Assembly: GCA_030549335.1 (NCBI GenBank) | Contig: CM060197.1 | Span: 45,535,654 to 45,599,653, forward strand | Length of the DNA stretch: 64,000 nt | Reading direction: 5' to 3' | Origin: Pontederia crassipes | Lineage: Eukaryota > Streptophyta > Magnoliopsida > Commelinales > Pontederiaceae | Part shown: positions 12,333 through 25,859 of the stretch, piece after piece | Layout of the letters: each line of letters starts with the position of its first letter | Position numbering within the stretch: position 1 is the stretch's first letter | Notes under the pieces: model-generated | What the model saw: only the letters and a program-made list of their open reading frames with translations | The model's database searches: none | What the model was told of the DNA's origin: nothing | Program-made: the position numbers and the translations under genes

Positions 12333-14312
12333 TTAGTAAATCTTAAATTTCTTATCAAAAAATTTCGAAAACTTCTCTCGTATTTCTTCTTCAAGCTCCC
12401 ATGTAGCTTCTCGTCCTCGGTGGTGTTTCCATGCCACTTTGACCATGGGGATGGTCTTGTTCTTGAAATGCTTCACTTGATAATCTATGATTTCTATCGG
12501 TTGCTTTACATATGTCAAATCTTCCTTGATATTCGGTTCTTCAATTCGAATTACGAACATACTTTCGGAGCATTGATATATGGAAAACGTTGTGAAGTCT
12601 CGCATAAGAGGGTGGTAATGTTAACTTATATGCCGCTTCACCAACTTTCTCTAGAATTTCAAAAGGTCCAATATATATCGGAGTCAACTTTCCTTTCTTG
12701 CTAAATCTCATTACACCCTTAGTTTGTGAGACCTTAAGCATTACATGATCACCAACTTCATAAAGTTGATCTCTTCTTCTCAAATTTGCATAGCTCTTTT
12801 GCCTACTTTGTGCCGTTAACATCCTTTGCTTGATAAGATCCACTTTATCCACATACATGTGAACTAAATCCGGTCCAAGGTATCTTCCTTCTCCGGTTTC
12901 ACTCCAACATGCCGGAGAACGACAAGGCCTTCCATACAAAACTTCAAATGGAGCCATCTTGATACTTGAGTGATAACTATTATTATAGGCAAATTCCACC
13001 AAAGAAATGTGGTTATCCCAATTTCCATGCTAATTTAAGACACAAATTCTAAGTATGTCTTCAAGTGTTTGGATTATTCTTTCACTTTAACCATCGGTTT
13101 GAGGATGGAACACCGTGCTAAAATTTAGCCTTGTCCCAAAAGCATTTTGGAGAACTTTCCAAAATCTTGAAGTGAATTTCGAATCTCTATTCGAAACAAT
13201 AGAAACTGGGATTCCGTGCAAACGGATATTCTCATTCACATATAACCTTACCATATCCATGGATTGACTCACTTTCATAGGAATAAAGTGAGCCGATTTC
13301 GTCAAACAGTCTGCTACTACTCAATTTGCATCATATCCTTTTTGAGTTCATGATAATCCTACCAAAAGTCCATGGAAATGCTATGCCATTTTCATTATGG
13401 AATAGGTAATGATTGAAACTTGTCACAAGACCTTCGGTGTTCAATCTTGACTTGTTGGCAAACTATACACTTAGCTACATACTTGTCCACTTTCTTCTGC
13501 ATATCTTCCCACAAAAAATTCCTTTGTAAATTTTTGAACATTTTGGTGCTTCCGAAATGGATTGAGAATTCGGATTTGTGATACTCATTCAAAATCTCTT
13601 TTCTTAATGTCTTGTCTTTTGGAACCCATAAACGATTCTTATACCTAATTGCACCATCTTCTTCATACTTGAAGTGATTTCTCTCCCTTTAGCAAACATT
13701 AATCATTCTTGCATAATCCAAGTCCCTTCTTTGAGCTTCAATGATTCTTTTCACTAAGCTTGATTCAATCAATGAGTCATACATATGATCCTTCGGCCAC
13801 AAATGCTTGGGGCCCATTGTACTATGCTTTCCACAAGATTCTACTTGTAAACACTCAAACATCCAAGTGAACATTTCCACTTGCGACTTAGTGCATCGAC
13901 AACTACATTTGCTTTCCCGGGATGGTACAATATAGCAAACTCAGTCCTTAAGAAACTCGAGCCATCTCCTTTGTTTCATGTTCAATTATTTTTTAGAAAA
14001 CACATACTTCAAGCTCTTGTGATCTGTATACACTTCAAAATCTTCACCATACAAGTAGTGGCATCATATTTTTAATGCAAATACAACAGCCACTAACTCT
14101 AGATCATGAGTGGGATAGTTGAGTTCATATTTTTTCAATTGCCGAGAAGCATAGGCAACCACTTTGCCATGTTGCATGAGTACACATCCTAACCCGGTTC
14201 CACAAGAATCACTATAAATAACATAGCCGCCACTTCCCGAAGGAATGACTAGGATTGGTGCCGTGGTGAATTTTCTCTTGAATTCTTGGAAGCTTGCTTC
14301 ACATGCTTGTGA
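12333..14312 (-). pseudogene. chromovirus RNase H, integrase and chromodomain-like C terminus, fragmented
   Basis: About 13890-14290 in shifting frames gives the RNase H 'YTDHKSLKY'-type region. 13395-13592 holds the integrase zinc-finger end ('CIVCQQVKIEHRR'). 13087-13305 and 12541-13002 cover the integrase core and 'EFAYNNSYHSS', 'PFEVLYGRPCRSP'. 12333-12605 ends with 'VKVAWKHHRGREATWELE', the chromodomain-like tail of chromoviruses, which targets integration to marked chromatin. At least five breaks in frame are seen, so no working integrase is expected. Confidence 0.85.
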
Positions 14313-15412
14313 TCATATAAACTTCTCGCCATTTCTTGTCAACTTGGTCATAAGTGCAGCAATTTTGAAAAAATCTTGGATAAACCTTCTACAATATTCG
14401 GCAAGTCCTAATAAACTTCTAATTTCAGTCACGTTCTTGGGTCTATTCCAATTGGTCACCGCTTTAACTTTAGCCAGATCCACGGCCACTCCATGCCTTG
14501 ACACAATGTGTCCAAGGAACATCACTTCTTCAAGCCAAAATGCACATTTAAAAAATTTGACGTAAAGCTTGTTTCTTCTTAAGATTTTCAACACAATGCG
14601 AAGGTGTTCCCGGTGCTCTTCTGGACTTGATGAGTAGATGAGGATGTCATCCACAAACATGATCACAAATTTGTCCAAATATGGATGGAAAATTCTATTC
14701 ATCAAATCTATGAATGCGGCAGGCGCATTCGTTAGTCCAAAAGGCATAACAAAAAATTCGTAATGTCCATACTTTGAAAGAAATGCCATTTTAGGAACAT
14801 CCTGCTCAGCCACCCTTAATTGATGGTAGCGGCTTCTCAAGTCGATATTGGAGAAAACCGACGCCATCGATAATTGATCAAAGAGATCATCAATCCTTGC
14901 AAGGGATACTTGTTCTTGACTGTCACCTTGTTGAGCATTTAGTAATCGATGCACAACCTTAAGGAGTCATCATTCTTCTTGACAAAAAGCGCCAGTGCGC
15001 CCCATGGCGAGACACTTGGCCTAATAAATCCCTTGTCCAAAAGCTCTTTCAATTGAATCTTCAATTCATACATCTCTGCCAGAGCCATTCGGTAGGGCGG
15101 CTTTGAAATGGGCGCGGTACCTAAAAGTAGCTCAATATTGAACTCAACTTCTCTTCTTGGCGGCAATCCCGCAATGTCTTCCGGAAAGACATCGGGATAC
15201 TCTCTCACCACATCTAAGGAATCAAGTGCCTTGGATTGTGAGTCCGTCTTGATGACATTTGCCAAAAATCCTCTTGCCCATTTTTTTATCATCTTACTTG
15301 TCTTAGTTGTTGAAATTAGCACCTTGACTTCCTTGGAGGGAATTCCTCGAATCAATGTGGGCTTTGCATGATTGTCCCCTATAAAAATTTTTTTTCCTTG
15401 CAATACATGCAA
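14313..15412 (-). pseudogene. chromovirus reverse transcriptase, frameshifted
   Basis: Two overlapping frames (14939-15412 and 14313-14954) together cover the Ty3-type RT: 'GLPPRREVEFNIEL', 'KGFIRPSVSPWGA', '[12 protein letters not shown]', the catalytic 'FVDDILIYS' (YxDD-type box), 'FLGHIVS' and the RNase H connection. A frameshift lies near 14940-14955, at the 'RLCIDY' block. The catalytic Asp pair is retained, so the damage is in reading frame rather than active site. Confidence 0.88.
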
Positions 15413-16650
15413 GCATCATTATAGGATAACCAATTCATTCCTAGGATTACATCATAATCTATCATGGGAAACAATAAAATGTCACATGAAAAGTTCTTCC
15501 TATCTATTTCTATAGATACATTGGGGACATATCTTCTAGTGGCTTCCATTCCGGTAGGAGTCACTACTTCTAGTTGACAATTAATAATTAGAAGTCTTAC
15601 TTCTAGCATGCTAACAAATGCATGAGATATAAATGAATGGGTTGCTCCCGAATCAAAAAGGACATTAGCATGATGTCCGGCAATTAGAATGTTACCTTGA
15701 ATTACATCATTTGCTTGAGTGGCTTCATTCACTTCCATGACAAATACTCTCGCCGGGGCTCTTGGTGGGTTTGCAACCATTTTCCCTTTGTTGCGATTTT
15801 CTCCATGCTTCTTCGGACAGCCTTTTATATAGTGTCCCTCCTTGCCGCATTGTAGGCACGTCCCGGCCTTCATGCGACATTCACCAAAGTGTGTTTTTCC
15901 ATAATGTGGGCATGTGGGCTTGGCTGGTTCTAACTTCTTTGGAGAGTAGTATGGTGCCTTTCTTGAATTACTTTCTTGCGCCTTCCTCTCATGCTTCTTT
16001 ATGACCTTCCCCTTGGCAACCTTCCTTTCTTGATACTTCCTTTCATGTTCAGCGGCAAATTCAACTGTGTCCTTCATAGTGGTGCAGCAACCACTTCTAA
16101 CCCATGGTTGCAGTCCGAGATTCAGACCATTGATGAACCTCTTCGTCCTTCGAAGTTTATTCTCATTGAGCTCCCCATACTTCTCCAGTCTCAGAAAAGT
16201 ATTCACGTACACGTCCACAGTCATACTACCTTGGATGAGGTTGAGAAACTCGTCCCTCTTCTTCTCTTTAACATGTTCAGGAAAGAAACGTGCTTCGAAC
16301 ACTTCTACGAAACTTTCCCGATCAACTTCTTCTTCATTCTGGAAGATAGTCTTCAAGAGTGCCTTCTACCATGCTTTTGCTTGGCCGCAAAGATGACGAG
16401 CTGCATACATCACTTTCCAGTCTTCGGGGCATTCCATGACTCTAAGGATATCCCTTACTTCATCAACCCAAGATTCAACTAACTCGGGATCTCCTACTCC
16501 ATCAAATTTTGGAGGTTGGAATCTTAGAAACCTCTCAATGGAGTAATCCGACTCATTACTTCTTTGGGCATTTTGAGCCGCTCGGATCAATCCATCAAGG
16601 AATGCGTTCCTCTCATGTTCCTCATCAACGATTGCCCGTCTTGGTGGCAT
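15379..16650 (-). pseudogene. chromovirus gag and aspartic protease, broken
   Basis: Gag begins MPPRRAIVDEEHER at 16650 and is interrupted by a stop near 16360, before the frame continuing to 15379. The second part carries the retrotransposon gag core, a CCHC zinc knuckle (CLQCGKEGHYIKGC) that binds RNA, then the retropepsin active site in 'LFDSGATHSFIS' and the flap/ILG region 'DVILGMNWL'. Gag forms the particle and the protease would mature the polyprotein. The internal stop and a frame change before the RT prevent one continuous product. Confidence 0.88.
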
Positions 16651-16840
16651 CTACATTCATAATCAAATAAATATAACATCATTATTAGCATACATTAAAC
16701 ATGGAAGAACATGTACCTTTAGGTTCGGTGGCACGTCATGATAATTGCACATGGACTTTACACTTAGACATTTTATATAGACACTTTAGCCAATGTATGG
16801 CTTACACATCCTAAAACCTAACACATACGAGCCAAACTAT

Positions 16841-16855
16841 GGCTCTGATACAAAC
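16841..16855 (-). other. primer-binding site, initiator tRNA-Met type
   Basis: The minus strand reads GTTTGTATCAGAGCC directly inside the 5' LTR. The TATCAGAGC core matches the usual tRNA-iMet primer site (TGGTATCAGAGC), with changes in its first bases. Confidence 0.75.
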
Positions 16856-19446
16856 TATAATGTCCACAAAATTCGACCCCAATTCAGGGATTCGAACCCT
16901 GAACGGCGTTACTTTGATCTTGACCTAATTTCGTAAAATATTACAGTGAAAACATAATAATATAAAATAATACAATGACATCATGAAACAACAGCGAAAG
17001 TCTTCTAAACATATATACAATCCCAATATAACATAAATCGGCCCATGAGCCTAATAAGCTCTAACGTATATCTAATAGAGGGTTCATAATATATAATGAA
17101 TTCAAATAATAGTACATGATTCCATAAGGCCCATAAGCCATACATAACTCTTATGAGAATCCATCATAATAACATGACATAAATAAGATAACTTGGGCCG
17201 TAGCCCGACCCATCCATGTGCAATATCTTCGTCAAGAGGCCCTCACCGCAAACCTAAGCCTCATCCATACCTGTACGGATCCATGGGATGCAAGGGATCT
17301 CTCCCGTTAGAGCATGTTGAGGCCCATGCATAATCTTATAACATAATCTCTACATGTCATGACATATGCATATCATCATAATGGAACATAAATCATATGC
17401 ATGCTATGAGTTACCTATGCATACTATATGGCATGTGAGCACATATTCCTGGCAAGATAAGATAATATGTAACATCATAATATTTAAGTCAAGCATATTA
17501 TAACTAATCATTATGCTAATGTATATCATGATCTTATCTTACTTTACTTTGTTATTCTTGTTCATGTCATGATATGATGTGACGAGTGAACATTCATATT
17601 GCATTCTCATAGTTGCATACTTCTTCATACTTCTTTAATATCTTTAAGTTTATGTCCCAAGTTATTCATCATTTATCTTTTCGTCTTTCATCTTTACTTA
17701 GATACTTTCTCATCTTGTTGATTGTGAAGACCATATTGAATTCGTGAAAAAATGGCTAGCTAAGCTAAGATTGGGTTCGCGGGTAGCCAATAGAGACGCC
17801 ACACTCAAGGGTGGAACTCGCCTCCTGATTCCGCGTAGGCCCCATAGAGACGCCACACTCAAGAGTGGAACTCGCCTCAACTTATGGAAACGCCATGCTC
17901 AAGGGTGGAACTCGTTTCCCCGAGAAATGCCACCACTTAGGAGTAGAACTCATTTCCGTTCATCAATTACAACAAGTCACCTTCACGCCAATCAATCTTT
18001 TACTTGCTTTCAACAATACATACAGTCATTCAATACATGTGGCATGTTTTAATCCTATTTAAGATTGTACATACTTCAAATCATGCCAAGTGTGGACATT
18101 CAATCATAACCAATCATCAGCCCAGAATGGACGACCGTTTTGGGTCACGGTCGACCGTTGGACTAGTATCGGGCTACCGGTCGGATTATCGATCGACCGT
18201 AATGGTTCTTTCGGATGATCGAAATTGAGCTTCGGATCGTCCGTCAATCATAGAATGTAATACTCTTTTAAATCGGACGATTGCTGAGATATCGGTCGAC
18301 CGATATTTGGCTTTCGGACGATCGAAATAAGGCTTTCGGACGACCGCTAATCACAGAATGTAACAACTACATAAATCGGACGACCGTTGAGATATCGGTC
18401 GCTCGGATCGATCGCTAATCACAGTAGCTACAACATTTCTAAAACAGACGATCGATTGGGAGCATCGGTCGACCGTTAATCACAAAATGTAAACACTACT
18501 TCAGACGGTCGTCCGAAAGGGTTCCGGATGACTGTTGTACTTGTTTGAGACTACGTTCGTTCCCAGAATGCCCGACCGTTGATTTAACGATCGCCCATTT
18601 GAGGCCGATAAACTGCACATTTTTACATTCCTTCCTTTCTAATCATACGTACATGGAACATGGAACATTTATCAACATTCTTAGAACATTTATCGCTAAA
18701 CATTTGGGGTTTCTACATGAAGACAATTAACATGCTAAATAGAACCATAAATGTACAAGGGCGTTAAATCATTTCATAATGAGCTAACATCAATCATCAT
18801 AAACATTCTAGTTCTAGACATGATTAGCAATAGAGTGTTAATCTTAATGAAATATGAAGCACATTAGATTCTAATCATGATTAGTAATGGAATGACAACT
18901 AAAAATTATGAAATGTACATTTTCCTAATCCTTCACTCTAAGAGCAAGGGGTTTGCTCTCATGCTCTAATTCACACATTCAAACATCATTAGGAAGAGAT
19001 TTAGAATTTTGAATCCTCTCAACATACCTTGATATGCAATGTCCTAAACCCGGATCTTCTTTCTCCCTTGCTCTAGCTCTCTCTTGCTGTCCACACAAAG
19101 AGAAAAACTTAACACTAATGTAATGGCCCAAAGAGAGTTCACCGTGACCAGAGAGAGGGAAGATCACCTACTGTAGCTACAGTGATCGGATTACTGTAGC
19201 AAGGGTGCTTGGGGGTTGTCGTGAGATGCACTAGAGAGAGTGGAGAGCTAGTGTGATGGTCTTCTTGCCTTTGGGAGCTGCTGCCGTGAGATGAAGGGAG
19301 AGGAGAGAGTGTGGTTTTTGGAGATGGATCACTGTAGCAAGTCTTTTATACTTTAAGTTATAAAGTAATTGGGCTAGTGGGCTGGAGGCGGCTTGGGCTT
19401 TATCAATTGCTTTTCCTTTTTTTTTTTATTTCTCTAGAATGTTACA
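16856..19446 (-). repeat. 5' LTR of the chromovirus
   Basis: It begins TGTAACATTCTAGAG (at 19446) and ends ACATTATA at 16856, next to the primer-binding site. It differs from the left LTR by many substitutions and several indels, for example loss of about 40 bp in the iterated block near 18396. This implies an old insertion. The promoter driving the element would lie here. Confidence 0.93.
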
Positions 19447-19471
19447 CGTACCTCATTCAGATTTCAGATTT

Positions 19472-19528
19472 TCAAGTCACGGCTTCAATCTCCGAATCGC
19501 CCTCTTCCTTAACAGACTCCAAATCCAT
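19472..19528 (-). pseudogene. second relic of an NLR terminal acidic exon
   Basis: The minus strand encodes MDLESVKEEGDSEIEAVT and TGA (57 nt), clearly akin to the terminal exon of NLR-A but shorter. The usual CAG acceptor before the ATG has become CAT, so splicing to it is unlikely. It adjoins the right edge of the chromovirus. Confidence 0.6.
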
Positions 19529-19605
19529 ATGCATTCACAAACATGCACATTAGAAATATTGATATTAGTATATGTCCCAGTTGTAAGGCCTAAATATCAA
19601 TTAAT

Positions 19606-19998
19606 TTAAGAAGCCGTCTCTGTAGGCTTCAACTTCCTAACACATTTTCTCTTGGTATCTCCCAAATCAATGATGTCTTGCCAGTCATTTGTGAGATCTT
19701 CAAATCTCCTCGTAATCTCCTTCACCTTAAATGCGAATTCATCCGGCATAGAAACCTCCGGAATATAAGAGTTCCATTCAAATATTACCTCGTCCCCTTG
19801 CTGATTATTCAGCAAGCGGCGTGGCCTCGCCTGTCGCCGAGCTTCTACTTTTGCGTGCAGCACTTCATATTCGTACTCGTCCAGTGCGTCCTCAGCATCA
19901 TATGCGACTTCTTTGAGCTCACTGAGGCGGAGCTGCTCGGACTTGTCACTCTTGAAGTCAACGTGTCCACGTACAGGAGCCAGCATCAACGTGTCCAC
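19606..19998 (-). pseudogene. NLR relic: CC-domain fragment
   Basis: An open minus-strand frame of 130 codons contains the Rx-type coiled-coil end 'KSEQLRLSELKEVAYDAEDALDEYEYEVL' region, split here only for length: the EDVID-equivalent is 'YDAEDALDEYE'. It then follows the family up to 'KLKPTE' and stops before the NB-ARC P-loop. The true N terminus is replaced by sequence containing a 28-bp tandem duplication (19959-19986 and 19987-20014). It could make only a short CC protein. I treat it as a relic, although a CC-only product cannot be excluded. Confidence 0.75.
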
Positions 19999-20136
19999 GT
20001 ACAGGAGCCAGCATTTACTAGTGGGCCGTGATAATTTGAATGCTGTGGGTCATATCCGTTGCAAAGGAATATAAAACTTTTGAAAGGAAAAAAAAAGGCA
20101 ATAATTGAGATGGAACGTCACATATCTTGAAATTCT

Positions 20137-20206
20137 TGTCAGTAGACTTTCAACACTGAAATCTTCTGAAACACATGCATCCTTTGAGACAAGTGTAGTT
20201 TTAAAA
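20137..20206 (-). pseudogene. 70-bp NB-ARC scrap (RNBS-A region)
   Basis: The plus-strand text CTTGTCAGTAGACTTTCAAC and the following bases match the RNBS-A coding region of NLR-B and NLR-D, then jump directly to AAGTGTAGTTTT, which lies just beyond the P-loop in paralogues. It is an internally deleted remnant with no coding capacity. Confidence 0.6.
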
Positions 20207-21071
20207 GAGAATTGGAAAAAAAATTACAAGACAAAGATCAGATGTTCAAGCCGCGGACGCCTGCTTCAATCACAGAATCGTCCTCGTCCTGCTCTGATTC
20301 TGAATTCGCCTGCATTAATAAGCATAAAAGAGGCAAATTAATAGATGCTAGTGTGCTAATTTGTTGTTTATTCCGACAAAATTGGTTTAATAGGATACTA
20401 TCTTTTGCTGAGATGATAAGCAAAAAGTGATTCAATCGTGCGCTGAACAATATTTTTGCTGAATTGGAAGAAAATTTATATGAAAAACTTCAGACGGTCA
20501 ACTCACCGACATTGCTTCAACTCCGTAGCCATCATCCTCCGGCTCAGACTCTGAATCCATCTGCAATACAAGCATGAACCAGAAGCACTACTAAATATTA
20601 GTTTCACTTCTTCTGCTGTTTGCATGTTTCACTACTAAAAGTGCTACTTCTCCTCATTTCACCTGATGATCGCCTGAGCCGTTCCGAATTTGATGCTGGT
20701 ACCAAGTTTTAGCAAATGGGGATTGATGTATCTGCACGTCCTGCACGTTGGGTGGGAGGCACTCGTCCGGAGAGATCTGTACGTGGGGACATCTGAAGAT
20801 CTTCAAATTCTGCAGAGAAGCGAGATTACCAAGCCCTGATATAGATTTGAGTTCCCTGCTGTAGCTAATACTTAACTTCTCAATTGAACATAGGATTTGG
20901 CTATCCGAAAAAACAAAAGAGTCGTCCTTCAGTGAACTTATGTCCAAATCTCGGAGCATCGGTAGGCAGTCGCTTGAGAGGATCTCTGGATTCCATTCTG
21001 GGTGAAGACTTAATTTAGTGACTGAAGGAAGGGATGGGAGCCTCAATTCAGGACACGAATCAATTGCAAGG

Positions 21072-21305
21072 TGTCAAGAATTCGAGCAGGAAGAAGAATT
21101 TGGGGGGAAAGAAAGAATGTCACAGCTCTAACCGCTGAGACTCTGATCCCATCGCTATTTATATGAAAAGAAAGTTGTATCTGATATGTACACTGTAAAT
21201 GTACAAGTTATCAGTGATATGAAAGCAATACGATATAACTGCCACAGACTAATGTTACATACTACCTGATACAACCAGATAACAATTAACTGTCAAGACT
21301 CAACA
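21072..21305 (-). repeat. 3' LTR of copia-2
   Basis: It is 234 bp, with TG/CA ends in both readings. It lacks one A and an 8-bp block (AAGCTAAC-like) present in the right LTR. Confidence 0.93.
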
Positions 21306-21492
21306 CTCCCCCGCAAACTAGGCTTGGTATACAGTCGACATGTCTAGTTTGGTGAACAAATAACTATGTTGCTTCCCACTCAAAGCCTTAGTGAAGATAT
21401 CTGCCAGCTGCTCTGTAGTATGAACATAATTAGTTTTAATCAGCCCAGCTACAATAAGCTCACGAACAAAGTAACAATCAACGTCAATGTGT

Positions 21493-24400
21493 TTAGTTCG
21501 CTCGTAAAAACAAGATTGGATGCAATGTGAATGTCTGCATTGTTATCACACTGAATCTGAATCGGTTTAGGAATCTGAACACCCAACTCTGAAAAAAGAC
21601 GATCAAGTCATATGATTTCAGCAGAAAGACTCGACATGCTGCGAACTCAGACTCAGCAGATGATTTTGACACTATTTCTTGCTTCTTCGACTTCCAAGAC
21701 ACCAAAGCATCACCAAATTTAATGCAGAAACCAGTGATAGATCTTCTAGTAAGGATGCAAGCGGCTCAATCAGCATCGCAAAAACCATATAAAGAAGTTG
21801 TACTATCAACAGGAAAGAAGAGACCATTGCCTGGATTCTTCTTCAAATACTTCACCACTCGAGAGGCAGCCTCCATATGAGACTGTTTAGGAGAGTGCAT
21901 GAATTGACTCAAATGTTGAACTGCGAAAGAAATATCAGGCCGAGTAACTGTCAAGTAAATCAGTCTATCAAGGAGCCTCTGATAAGTGCCTGGATCTGAC
22001 ATTAGTGGATCAGGAACAGCAGGTGGAAAAACAGCATCATATTCCACTGTTGTGAGTTTCAGATTAAGATCTAGAGGTGCTTCTGAAACTTTGGCAGCTG
22101 AAACTCCAGAATCAGCAATAAGATTGATAGCATACTTCCTTTGATTGAGTATAATGCCCTTATCTGAACGCATAACTTCCAATCCCAAGAAAAATTTAAG
22201 GTCTCCAAGATCTTTGATACCAAAGTGAGAGGACAAAACATCTTTAGCCTCCTGAATTAGTGCAAAATTATTGCCAGTCACAAGGATATCATCCACATAT
22301 ACAAGGAGAACTACTAAGTATTGACATAATTTCTTGGTAAACATGAAATAATTTGAATGACTTTGCTGAAATCCAGCAGAAATGAGAGTCTGTGTGAGTT
22401 TTATATTCCATTGCCTTGAAGCTTGCTTAAGACCATAAAAAGATTTTTGTAGTCTACAAACCTTATGAGAAGAGGACTCCCCCGGACTACAAAAACTAGG
22501 AGGAAGGTGAATATATACTTCCTCAAAAAGGTTCCACTGAGGAAGGCATTATTGACATCGAGGTGAAATAAAGGCCAAGACTGTCGAGCAGCAATGGCTA
22601 GAAGACACCTGATAGTAACCATCTTGGCAACAGGAGAGAAAGTCTCCTTGTAATCTATGCCATCTAATTGAGTAAATCCCTTGGCAACCAATCGAGCCTT
22701 ATACCTAACAACCTCACCACTGGAATTCAATTTGACTTTATAAACCCATTTGCAGCCAATGGCCTGTTTGCCAGGAGGAAGATCAACAAGATCCCAAGTG
22801 TGATTAGCTTGGAGAGCATCCATCTCAAGTTGCATAGCCTCAACCCAATTGGGGTTCGTGGCAGCTTGAGCAAAAGTTGTAGGCTCGTGAACGACATTCA
22901 AGCAAGTAACAAATGCAAAATATTGAGGTGAAATATGATCCAGAGAAATACCATATGAAATAGGATAAGAACCAGTAGAAGTATGAGCAGAATTCAAAAC
23001 ATAATCATGCAGCCAGTTGGGAGGCTTAATAAGTCGTCGAGGACGAGCAGCAACATTAGAAGGCTGAGAAGAGACAATATTATCAGACTGTGAGGGAATA
23101 GCATCAGAAGAAGAAGAGGGAGATTCTGATGGAGAAATAATAGGAAAAAGACTTGGAGGATCTAAGGGAGGAGCTGAGAACCCAGAATCAGAGTCATATA
23201 TAATAGGGTGAGAAACACTCATGTTATCTGTGGAGGACTATGCAGCAAAGGAAAAATATCCTCATGAAAAATCACATCTCGACTGACAGAAATCTTCTTG
23301 GTGTCTAAGATCATTAGTTTGTAACCCTTTTGGACATCAGAATATCCAGGAAACAAGGAAGGAGTAGAGCGGGCAGAAAATTTATCTCGATTGAGCAAGT
23401 TGGTGCAATAACACAAGCACCCAAACATCCTGAGATAAGAAAGATTGGGAACTACTCCAAAAAGAGCTTGATAAGGACTGATATAAGACAAAACAGAAAG
23501 TGGGGTGTGATTGATAATGTAAGTTGCAGTGAGAATACAATCTCCTCAGAATTTTGGTGTCAAATTTGCCTGTAAACTTTAAAGCACGAGCAACTTCAAG
23601 GAGGTGTCGATGCTTCATCTCTACAACACCATTCTGTTGAGGAGTATAGACAAGAAGTCTGATGTATAATGGCTTTAATTGTTAAAAAGGAGTTACAATC
23701 AGAATTGATGAACTCTGAACCGTTATCAGATCACTTTAATTCTGTTAGCAAACTGATTCTCAATTAAGTTGACAAATTGCTTTATATATTGAACAGCATC
23801 ACACTTGAATTTGAGGAGGTATATCCATGTCATACGAGTAAAGTCATCAACAATGGTGAGGAAGAAACGAAAGCCAACATAGGTGGCATGCTGATATGGT
23901 CCCCAAATATCCATATGAACCACCTCAAAGGGAGACTTAGTTACAGTAGTGCTGTTTGGAAAAGGAAGTTGTGTTTGCCTTGACATATGACAAACTTTAC
24001 AATGACATTTGATGTCAAAATGTTCAACATTCAGGAAATAAAAAAAAATTCATTTTAAGATAAGGGATATGTCCCAAACGACAATGCCATAATATGAGTT
24101 TATTGTCATCACCACCTTTAGCCTCAGCAGCAGCCACCTTGCCTTGGGTATGAAAAACCTTCTGAACTGGTTCTGGATGAATTAAGAAGTACAGACCATT
24201 GTCTTTTTTACCAATCCCCTTGACCGGCCCAGTGAAGAGGTCCTGAAATATGCAGAAATCAGGATAGAAAGTCACTGTACAACAAATTTCTTGAGTGAAC
24301 TTTGACACATAAAGCAAATTGTATTGGAATTCTGGAATACATAAGACTTCTGTAATGCTGTCCTGGTCATTAATATGACATTTGCCAACTGGAAAATATG

Positions 24401-25602
24401 AGCAAGATTTCCATTAGGAAATTTGACAGTTTTAGCGGATGATAGTTGTTGGACATCATACAAAGATATCAGATACCATGTGATCAGAGGCATCTGAATC
24501 AATTATCAATTTGGCATTAGATGGCCTGAAATTGAAAAATTGATTACCTGCCATATTAGCGGTGCTATCAGTGATAACATTATCCTTATTGAGAATTTTA
24601 AGAATCTATTGATACTGATTCTGTTATAGACTGATTTGATCCACTAGTAGCAGTAGAAGCCTTTAACCCTTCTGCACTCGTGGAATGAGAACTATCAGAA
24701 AAGGCATTTTCTGTTGATTGAACTGTGTTAGCCTGCCTGTAATTTCTGGAAAATTTGAACCCAGGTGGGAAACCAATGATCCTATAACAATGTGCCTTGG
24801 TATGTCCAACCTTATGACAATGATCACAGATCACATTTTTATTTTTCTTATTGTTCTGACTTGAGTTAGTTGCATTCTGGCGTATTGAATTTACTCCTAG
24901 AATTGCTGATATGGGGGTTGAAGATATCACATTCAAGGCCTGATTAAAGGAATAAGAACTATTTTTTCTCTGTTGTTCTTCTTCTAACAACATAGCATAC
25001 ACTAGGTTTTTAAGGGGAAATGGCCTCATTAGAATGATTTGTGAACGAACAGCAACATATGATTCATTTAATCCCATCAGAAACTGAAATACTTTTAATT
25101 GTTGAAAATATAACACATTTTCAGGATCTGGAATACCTAGCATAGGAATTACACTATATAAATCCTCCCGGTAGATTTTCAATTTAGTATAATATTCAGT
25201 AATACTTTGAGAATTCTATGTGAACATAGTGATTTCTTTATGCAATTGATACATACGGGAAGCCCCAATCGGTTCAAACCTCTCTTTCAAATCTTTCCAC
25301 ACGATACAAGCTTCAGATGCATATGCAATACTCCCAAGAAGTCCCTCAGAAACCGTGGAAATGATCCAAGAAAGAACTAGTGCATTACACCTTTTCCACT
25401 GAAAATGCAATGTTTGGTCGAACTGTTCCATTCTGCATGAACCGTCTATAAATCCTAACTTGTTCTTGGCTAGAAAGGCATTCAGAAGACATCGACTCCA
25501 CATCGAATAGTTTTCTGAACCATTTAAACATACCGAAACTAATTCGAGGCTAGGTAGATCTGAAGGATGCAAATACAAAGGATGTGCAGGATCCAGGGAC
25601 AA
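21493..25602 (-). pseudogene. copia-2 gag-pol, broken
   Basis: Gag starts at 25602 (MSLDPAHPLYLHPSD) with the UBN2-type region and, after a break, a CCHC knuckle 'CDHCHKVGHTKAHC' in 24598-25182. The GAG-pre-integrase 'LILWHCRLGHIP' lies in 24024-24317, the integrase core 'VHMDIWGPYQHAT...DDFTRMTW' in 23726-23986 and 'YQALFGVVPNLSYLRMFGC' in 23219-23491. RT covers 22401-23222 ('[11 protein letters not shown]', '[12 protein letters not shown]') and continues in 21766-22344 with the catalytic 'LLVYVDDILVTG'. RNase H ends at 'VSWKSKKQEIVSKSSAESE' (21493-21705). At least seven frame breaks separate these, so it is not functional. Confidence 0.9.
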
Positions 25603-25859
25603 GATTTAAAAAATGGAAAATGGAAAGAATCGGCCATTTATGAGCTCAAAAAATGGAAAGAATCATAGCAGGATCTCAGAAGAGCAATCGTTCAACAATA
25701 AGAGTAAGAAACTTGATTGCAAACAAGATTCAGAGAGCAATCGTGATGTAATAACATGAAATCGAAGAACCTGATTGCGATATCGTCCTGAGATTTACAA
25801 CACAGATGATCAACAAACGACCTCCAATGCTCCAGGATCTGCAACTTGCTCTGATACCG

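Larger units (their letters stand above)
9661..19446 (-). mobile_element. complete but decayed Ty3/gypsy chromovirus (Tekay/Del-like)
   Basis: The element is 9786 bp with two long LTRs (9661-12296 and 16856-19446), a primer-binding site next to the right LTR, gag-pol remnants on the minus strand and a perfect 5-bp target-site duplication CGTAC (9656-9660 and 19447-19451). The order gag, protease, RT, RNase H, integrase, chromodomain-like tail, with LTRs of about 2.6 kb, fits the Tekay/Del chromoviruses. Multiple frameshifts and stops break the polyprotein, so it cannot be autonomous. It lies between two relics of NLR terminal exons, so it landed in an already rearranged NLR 3' region. Confidence 0.93.
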
